The notes under the pieces: model-generated | Databases searched by the model: none | Seen by the model: the letters and a program-made list of their open reading frames with translations, nothing else | What the model was told of the DNA's origin: nothing | In this document: piece after piece, positions 13,701 through 23,800 of the stretch | Layout: each line of letters opens with the position of its first letter | Numbering within the stretch: the first letter of the stretch is position 1 | Source of the DNA: Lepidonotus clava | Taxonomy: Eukaryota; Annelida; Polychaeta; Phyllodocida; Polynoidae | Assembly (NCBI GenBank): GCA_936440205.1 | Contig: OW387133.1 | Span: 9,080,001 to 9,144,000, forward strand | Reading direction: 5' to 3' | DNA: 64,000 nt | Made by a program: the position numbers and the translations under genes

Positions 13701-16700
13701 TAAATGCAGAATTTAATGTGGTAAATGCTTAGTCATTAAAACATGGTTTATGTTATCGATATTAAACGTTCTCTTCAACAGATGGAGGCCAGACAAAGAG
13801 AGATTCGAAATCAGCCCACTTTCAGGTAAAGTATACTTAATCCATTTTTTCCCACGATACATATCTACATTTAAAGTGCCCAATATAATGGCTTTTAATT
13901 CATCATGTTTCAGAATATAACCCAATGCACAAGCTACAATAATAAAGAATGAACTTTAGAAAATAAGCTTTTACAGATATCAAAACAGTTGCTAATGGAT
14001 AATTCTTAATTGAGTCTGCTACTATTAAAACCTTTTTATATCGAAACAAGCCTTTAAATTTAATGCTTTAATTGCATGCGCGTATTTTTTTTTTCAAATG
14101 ATGGCCTTGGTTTTATGTCTTAATTGATCCTATCTCATCTACAGTGTGCCCTTTTTTTACTAACAACTATCCTGTGCCGTAAGCTTCTCCGCTAATCTGG
14201 AATGGCAAAATCCAGAGACGAATAGGCATACTTTGTCCAGCTAATACCCAACCCCATCTATTACGTTGTTATTCTCTTAATTAGAGTAGGGATATATTGT
14301 TCATATAGTTGTTCAAGAATATGAGAATTGCTCATATGGTGGTTTATTTCCTACTGACTATAACGTATACATTCTTATTGTTAACTGCTGATAATGATAT
14401 GCAGTGAAATGTAATACAGGCATGTTAGTACAGGCCTCCCTCAAATCTGTAAGTGTGAATATAATTAACACTCTTTACCTGTTGCCTAGTCGTAGCCTTT
14501 AACCTGATAAGTAGTGCTCATATTCTGGTATATTCAAATAAGTATAACTAATATATGCTCCTTTATAAAATAGAGAAGAATATGTGTTGACATGAATGAT
14601 ACACATAACAATAACCGTCATCCTAAATCCTGTCATTCTGTCATGTTATTACATAACACATCCCTCGATATTTTTTTCATATAAAGATCAATTTTTATGA
14701 AGAAAATAACAGATATAACACATCCCTCGTTACAGTTCGGTACGGATGAGGGCCCCCTGACCTCTATATACACAGGAGACTACCTCGCTACAGGCAGGAA
14801 GGAGAAGACCGTCCACCTCTCAGCCCCCAAGGATTCAGAGGTTCTGTGTCAAGATCATCATGTTGTTCAGATATCCTATCTTTCCTTGTGTTCTCTCATG
14901 TAGTTTGAATTATGTTAAATGTGTATTCTAAAATACTGTTTTATATTATTCATTTATTCATCTTTATGTTATACATAACTTGTAGTTGAGAGACTATTTT
15001 TGGTTTGTGCATATATGTACTGCTTTACATGTATGTTAGGGGAAGTGAGATGGCCAGCTGTAGGGGATTTATGTATGCTGCTAAGGGTTCTTATTTTATT
15101 ATTATCACGCAAAACCATCCTCAGGTCTTATCTTCCAGATGAAGTGCATGAAAGAAAGATGTTAATATTAATAATAGTAATATTTACATTACACTTTGCG
15201 CTGACATTTTTGCCAACAACAAGTTTTTTTTTGGATACAGACGATGTTCACCCTTTAATAAAAGCTTGAATTGCTGTATATCACCACACTTCTGAATACT
15301 GGCACTTACTCCAATAACGTGTGCCAAGAATGTTGCAAAATGCTAATTGGAATGAATTTAATTGTAAAAGGGAGACTTTGAAGGGGCATCGTCATGTGAT
15401 CATATTGACGCCCTGTACGCCATTTTAATGAGCACTAAATTGTTTATCAAATCGATTCATGAAGATGGTGATATACAAATCGCGAAATGACACATGTAAT
15501 ATAACTGTGAATGGTGAACCAAGGCTCTTTATTCCACCAGCTGATTTTACTAGAAAGGATTTAAAATTTCCCATCAATGGTATGTAGTATACAAGGATTC
15601 TTTTCATATACTGTCTAATAACCATTCAGAAATTGCCAAATTTCAGATTACTGATTAATCAGGTGAATAGCAGGCAATCTCCAGGTCTGGTTCTATACTA
15701 TGAACACAGATTTTAAGTCTATATATAAGTATATCAAGACGGGAGAGTGTCTTCCCTTAGTGAGTGCAAAAAATCAGTCAAACATGTCGTACTGGGCTGG
15801 TTATTACATGTATATTTTGGGAACTGCCAATGATATAAGACGTTTTGCAGATGACGTCATAACTGCCTAGATTGGAGTGGCCGCCATATTAGTGATCATT
15901 TTATGATCATTGTGAAATACACTTTTATACTACATTGTCTGGAAATAAGCTCAGTGAATAACATTTAATTATTATCACTTAGAATTCATATATTTGTATG
16001 TATTCAATGGCCATGTGGTCCTGATCACCACGTGGTGATCAACAAAAACTGATCACGTGACTACCCAGGCAAGCATGTGATGTTATTATAACGTTGCAGC
16101 AACGTTCTGTTTGGTTCTGTACTGGTTCTTGTTACATTATTTTGATGGCTTCCAATAACGTTGCTGCAACGTACTGTTGTGACTTGTCACTGCGATGTTA
16201 TTATAACGTTCTGATTACATTTTTCAACCTAATCAGGAGGTTTTTATAACGTTCTGTTTTGGTTTTGTCCTAACCTCACCAAAAAATAACGTTGTTACAA
16301 CGTTCTGATTTGATGAGGTTTCAACCCTACCATCAATAACGCAATAAATGATTTTCCAGACCACGCCACCTAGTGTGAAACTCGACCATAGAAGGGTTAC
16401 CCAGACAAGCCTGGGGGTTTTCTCTCTTTGAGCACATGTAAATTGGCCATATTGAACTACCTATAACTCTTCAGCTTCAAAGGTCTGAGGGATATGGAAA
16501 CAATTGCCATATAGTTCAGAATCTGATCTTTTTATTGCTATATAGAACATGGCTATGAATGGCTGCCTTGTATTTTAAAAACATTTTTCAAAATTAAAAG
16601 TTTTCATTTAGTCAGTAGCCAATGGGAAGGGTGGGCAGAGGCCTTATCAGCATTATGTAATGGTTTCTCACCAATCAGAGGTCGCGCTCTCTCCACCACG

Positions 16701-17781
16701 TGGGTTTGTTTGTCCGGCCTTCACTGTAGCGTGACGGAGGCGCGAGGTCGGGATAAGACTCTATTGTTAAGAGCCATCTGAGTAAGTAACAGACTGACTA
16801 AAAAAGTATGGTGGCAAACGTTTCTGTTACGTTGCAGCTTGGCTGGGTACGTCTGCACAAGGTCTTTTTACATGATGAGAGTAATTTACATTTGTTTTCA
16901 AACAATACATTGCAAGTACTTTATACGAATGTAATCTTGATTGTCCACAAGGGTTTGGACTTGCTGTTTGTTCTTTACCTTATACCCTCTTTGTAATAAG
17001 GTGTTGGCGCGAGACCCATCGCAGAGTGGACCGACACAACCGACCACGGCCAACGAGTTCTGTAACCAAACTTACCAAATGGCGGTGTCAGTGGTAGGTG
17101 AATTATACTAATATCAGCGAGCATGACCAAGTACTGTCATTTGAGTCGATATGATATATATGTGGGTCCATATTTCCTGCGTAATTGGATCCACTGAGTC
17201 CATAGTTTCTCGATAATTGAATCCATTTAGCTCAAGATCAAATACATTAATAACATGATATCACATTTACAAAGCGACAACTTAATTTTATACAGTGATG
17301 CAAGGCCATGTAGACGCTCGTGCAAAAACAGAAAAAAGTTATTAGACCTGTAGCCCTTAGGCCTATAGTAACTTTCATGTACTCCTCATTATAGCTTTAC
17401 CTCAAAATAAGAACGTGAAATCATAAGTGACATTGGAATTTTCAGAATTCCGACCAATTGCGTGCTGCCCTCCGTAATATGTCAACAAAGAGCAAGAACC
17501 ATTTTGAATTTTCTTATGACGCTGAAAACTGCAAAGGTGACAGACAAGCATCATGTGAGTATCCCATCGTTATCCTAACCGCTTCATAAACATACAACAT
17601 TATGGTTGGTTGGTTAACACAGATACTGTGTCTATATTGAACTATTTCATTAGGTCCAATCTGTGTGACATAATATCAAGAAGGAGGGAATAGAGAAAAG
17701 GTACATAACAAAAGAATATATTGTCTTGATCTTGATGTGTATAGCTGTAATTTACACTCAATATGTTTATGTCAGAGACCT

Positions 17782-17825
<44 letters not shown>

Positions 17826-20800
17826 ATTTATCGAGACTGGAAAGCTCCTCTTTGGGCCTATGTGCTCGTTCCCCTAGTGTCTGGTTGGAACCAACCTGGT
17901 CAACCATGACCGGGGTCTGATCATTACCAATGTATTTTTAGAATGGCAGGTGGCACCTCACAGGTCATTTTTACCACAGACATAATGGTCAATCCAAATC
18001 CAATCCAACCAGCGCCTAGGTGGCAGGCCAGTAGTGCATAACAGGTTTACCCCTGGCTTTCCAGTCTCGATATATCCTATATATACATACAAGGTCTCTG
18101 GTTTATATACTACAATTTATACTCATTGTAATATCACCGAAAACCAGGGGCAACCCTGAAGTGAATAACTTGATAATTAATAATAATAATTTAAAAAAAA
18201 AACTGATTCCATATTGCAGTGGTGCACAGTGACTTCGTGCCGGCGCCGTCCGGGTTCCGCCCGGTGCCCCCCCAGAGGGAGCCCCGGTCAGCCTACAACT
18301 ACCTGGACACTGAGGTGGCCCTGCCGCACCCCGTGCCCCAGGTAGGTACATTACATTCCACCAGTTTATCCACCAAAAATTGTCCCCTGTTTTATAAGAA
18401 AAAGCTGTGACCATGTTTTTCACTTGTAAAATTAAGATATAAGATCAAGAAAATATTTGATGGACCTGCGAGAATATTTATCTACATTATTTTCCCTTCA
18501 AAATGACATATAACTTCAGTTTGTAATTTGCCCTCGAGCTGCGCAGTCAGCCTTCCAAATACAAATATGTCATTTTGACAGGGCAAAACCAGAGCACCAT
18601 GTATAACTGGCTGTAACTCTTGAACCAACCTAGATAGAGATAAAATTCAAAAAGCATGTTAAACTAGACACCAAATCCGGCTGATAATACGTTTCTCAAT
18701 ATTTTTTTGAGCATTTTTCAATTTTTATGTAATATACCTACCCCAGGTGAAGACTACCTCCAACCAGTACCAGTTCATCGGGGCCTTCATGGACCCGGAG
18801 AGCTCCAAGGGGAGGAGACTCATGAAGGACGAGCTCACCAAATCACGCCAGAAGTTCGTGCTCGACACTCATTTCGATATAGGTAGGTGTCCCAACGAAG
18901 GTGCGACGTAATTAAGGGGCCTTCCTTTAAGTGTCTACCCATCAAGGGGGGGGGATTTTTTGAAAATGTGCTTATGTTTTAATACAATTCCACTGCATAT
19001 TTTTTAACAATGGGGTGGGGGTTTTAGATTATTGAAAATGTGCGTATACATACTAAATGGAAGGCCCCTAACAGAAACATTCTGCAACTATACTATATTA
19101 GTCAGTCTGGTACTTACTAAGATGGCACATAACAATTATGTTATTTATGGTTAAGTCGAAACCTCACCAAATCAGAATGTTATTAAAACATTATTTTTTG
19201 GTGAGGTTAGGATGAAACCAAAACAGAGCGTTTTAAGAATATTCTGTTTAGGTTGAACAACATAACCAGAATGTTATGATAATGTCACAGTGTAACATCA
19301 CAACAGTACATTGCAGCAGCGTTATTGGGAGCTATCAAATAACATAACAGGAACCAATACAGAACCAAACAGAACAGAGCTGCAACGTTATAATAACGCC
19401 ACATGCTTGGCTGGGGTGATTGGTTGGTTTTTGGTTGCTTTCCGCCAGGGTCATACCAAGGGCAGTGACGGTGAACGAATCTATATTAAAAGGTAAAAAA
19501 TCATATGCTTTTCAACTATGTCCCTATATCCATTGGTTCAAAAGTTACAATGTTTTTTTTATGTCCAGTAGGACTTCAGTATTTCTTGTGGCCTTCGAAA
19601 AGGAGCGGATCCAAAGATTTTCAAAAGGGGGTAAGCCTATCGAAAAAATGTCCACCGGGCCATCCCGGTCTGTCACCTGAAAAAATTAGAATGTAACACA
19701 CCTTATTTCATATCTATAATCAATATTTTAGACATTTTCATTGTCATATAGACTCCGGGTATAGACTGAATATATTACTTGAAATACATAAAAAAAAAAT
19801 ATTGTAAAGAATTAATGTGATCCTGTAAATACTTGAATTTCACATCTACAAGTGTAATAACCCTGAAAACAAAGGGAAAACTTAAAGATAATTACCAATA
19901 AAAACGTTTAAAGGTACTTGCAACCTATCCCAGGACTACCACCTGGTGCATACCTGTGGAACCCTCTATGTGATATTGTTATACTGCTGCTACACACAAA
20001 CAGTGTGTCAGTTATTACTATAGGGATGATGGGAAAGTCTATGATCAAAACGGTAAAACCCTTTAATTTTTGTACATGATATCAATAAGATCAAGACTTA
20101 AAATCAATAGGAATTTCAAGACAAAAACACCACAACATTTTTTTCTGGGATATTTGAAATTTGAAAACTCAGGTATTTCCGATAGAAACCTTTAGTCAAT
20201 ACCTCAAATGTTTACAATCCCCTAACTGAAAAAACAAACAGTAAAACTTGTTTTCCCTCTGGCTATGTATTCCTGATGTAATGAAGAACATTCTGAGGAG
20301 GTAATATGGAGCTGTCCATAAATGATGTCACACTTTTTCAGAGTATTTTAAGGACCCACCCACCCCCCTGTCACACTAAATCTTCTGGTTTAAACATGGA
20401 ATAATGTCCATTTGCAGGCAGTGTCACGCGTTTCAACCTACCCGCCCCCCCCTTAGTGTGTGACATCATTTATGGATGGCCTCTATGGAAAAATATCACT
20501 ACAAGTTAAAATCCTGCTGAATAGGTACAATTACTTTCACAAACATTCTAGGTTACGAGACCCAGCGGCACGACACGTCTCACGGGGAGCAGTTCACGGG
20601 GCGGCCCCTCAACGACCGACTGGTACCAGCCGCCGGGAGGAGTGACGGGGTGCCGGCGGCCAGCAAGAGGTTCAGGCACCTGAAGCACAGCGAGAACACC
20701 CAGGACCTGCGACCCGACTACAGCTTCCTCTACAAACAGGTGAGGCCAAAAATGAAAAATTGTTGGGTTCAGGTTACCCTACCTACCCTTATTTTTTGGC

Positions 20801-23800
20801 CCTACCCTAAATTCTTGTTGGGGAAATTTGTAATTATTTTTGTTCAAAATCCAAAAGAATTGACCTAAAAATGCATGGAAAACCATAAAACAACATGTAG
20901 ATGCTCAGGGCATGTATTTTAGATGCAATAAATCTTTATAGGGGATATTTGGAATATTTTTTTTTTACATATATATTAACACTGGCTGGGTCTCTTTGGT
21001 ATGTGAAAAAAAACAACCTACCTACCCTATTTTTTTCGACCTATTTTACCTGAACACAACTATTTTTTTGGGCCTGAGGGTGTTAAGACGCTATCCTACA
21101 AAAGGACGCTATCCAACAAAATGTTTACATTTGTCACTTTGCACCAGGCTAAAGAGGCTATCCAACAAAGAGGTTTGTTGGATATCATTCTGGTTCTTAC
21201 TATCCTACAAAAAGGATGCTATCCAACAAAAAGTTTATATATGTCATCTACCATCACGCAATATGTTCGGAGTAAACAATGTCATAATGTGTCATAATTT
21301 TGGTATCATAGACTGACATTAAGTCTGAAAGGCTGGCATATAATATTCTTATAGGGAGCCAAAATCAATAAATTCTACAAAATTTTCAAAACTCAGATAA
21401 TCATCACAATCCAATCCAATCCAAGCTATTTCTGCCCTCCCAAAAGCAGGTGAATAAAAGATTTGACGGGTGAATAAAAAGTTTGACAAATATTGCCTCA
21501 GAGGGCAATTATGTCTGTGAATCCTAAAGCCAATATTTTGAGTTTTCAATAAACAATTTCAACATTTTCTGTGTACCCTAAAACTCCTAATTTAAGCCGC
21601 ACCCTGATATTTCACTTCATTTTTTTTATTCATTTCAGTGTATATTTTCGGAAATGCCATAGAATTCGAAGTTAAGCAAAACCTGACTTTACGCCGCACC
21701 CCTTATTTCTTCGACCCATGTTTCCTGAACACTACCATAATATTTTTTTGGCCTCATGTATAGCATGGACTGTTCACGAAACTCTTGTATTGACATATAT
21801 GTTCTATTAATATTGTATGTTATTACATGTCTTACACCTATACGGAAGATCATTTCAATCGTAAATGAGCTTGGTTAAATAAATGAAAACAATAAATTAA
21901 AAAATGTTTTCCCTTTCCGACCCAGGACAAGCCGCTGTCGCTGGAGAAGCGGGAGGCCAGTTCGCTGCCCGCCCTCCCCATCCACGCCGCCTCCATCATG
22001 AAGAACGACTACCAGCCGCTCAGGCAAAGGGGGTACGATAGTCCCAGCATTTTTTTGGCATACATTTTATTCAGTAACAACATCAGAGTTGCCTCTGTTT
22101 TTCAGTTCATTACAAAGGGCAATAGGGTGACTTATATACAGCATGGTAGGTAATACCAGTAGTCAATAAATTGTACACAAAATATCGGAGGATATAGGAG
22201 CTTTCGTTTACAACAATCAAGTCATTCTTTTTGTACACTACTGTGATATGAATTTGACATGACACTGTATCACCAGTGGTTGGAGCGTAAAGAGCGCTCC
22301 TTCCTTTCCTCTCAAGCACAAGATTTGTTTCTTATGTTATTACTTAACAATAAACATCATTAGATAGCCAATGAATAACCATTTCAATCGATATAATTTT
22401 TTATATTGAAATATATAGCATGACGACCGTGTAGGCGGGGCATGAACCTAAAAATCATGATATTCAAATTTATTTTTTGAACTATGATATCTCACTTAAT
22501 ATTTACCCTATCACTTTGAAACTTTCGGTAGATTTTCTTGACATATAGACAGAGGGAAGCATGTCTCAGAATTTTAATATAGGCTCTAGTCTTCATTTTA
22601 TGAAATGTAGAAAATTAATTTGCAATTTCTTTGTTAAAGTTTCCCCTTTTTCTGCCGTTTTTGACTATAAAATCAAATCTAGGGCCTTAATCAATAATCT
22701 GAGACACGCTTCCCTGTATATATATGAATGTTATAAAGCTGCCTGCAAAAAAAATGATGTTTTCCCTAATCTGCCTCCAACCACTGGTGTCTTTCCTTAA
22801 GGCCTTGAATCAAATACAATGCTATTAACCTGTTGACAGAATGACTATGTAATGAATACCAGCTTTTGCTAAATGCCTCATGGCCCTTCTCACAGAATGA
22901 CGAGTCAGCAGAAGTTGATGCTCCGACAGGACGCCAAGCTGTGGTCGCGGCCCGTCGCCACGTCCCACTTCTTCCACACCGACACCTCCGGCAGTGAGTC
23001 CACGCATTTAGTCTATATATGGGGGGGGGGGGGGGGGGGGCACCAAGAAAAAACTACGAAAAATCGCGTCCACGAAAAGCTATAATACCCACTTCAGACT
23101 TTTGTTTGAAGGCGTCAATAAAAATATTATAAAAACAAAGACAAAAAAACGATAGCTCCATTTCCTATCGTGGGATTTTAGAAAAAAAAAATTCGTGGAT
23201 TTTCTTTTCATCTTTTTTTTTCAAAATTATACACTCCCCAATTATCCCAATGCATTTCAAACGTACATTAAACAGTATTTTAGGTTGATTTACATATATT
23301 ATGATTTGTTTTAGTATGATTTTCACTGAACTTTAATGTCCACAAAATTTTCGTTGATTTTGTCTGGGGAGACTTTTCTATCGTGGCCACGAAAAATGGG
23401 TTAAAACGCCTCAACGAAATTTTGTACATTGTTGTTTGGTGCTCCCCCCCCCCCCCCCCCCAGGATTCCAACCCCTATGCCTTCTGTATTGTCCTGCCCT
23501 CTCAAAACCGGGTGAACAAAAATTGTTTTTACCCCGGAGGGCAACAAGGCCAGTATCTAAATGCTAATGTCGATTTTTGTGTTTTCAGTAAAATGTTTCG
23601 GGCGCAAGATTGCACATTGAAGAAATGTAATATTTGGACAAACCCCCCTAAGTCCGCCCCTGCTACTTACTGAGTTAGCAAATACAGATAGACTGAGGCT
23701 CCGTCCCAATAGAGGGATGAGCTTCCCAGAGTGTTGCTTATTTTGAAGCGCCTTGGTACGGTGAAAACCTTACTCTTCCAATATCTACAATGAATGAGCG

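Noticed and set aside
15000-15269. 89-codon hydrophobic frame
   Set aside because: AT-rich intron sequence with hydrophobic codons expected from T-rich DNA; no conserved pattern.
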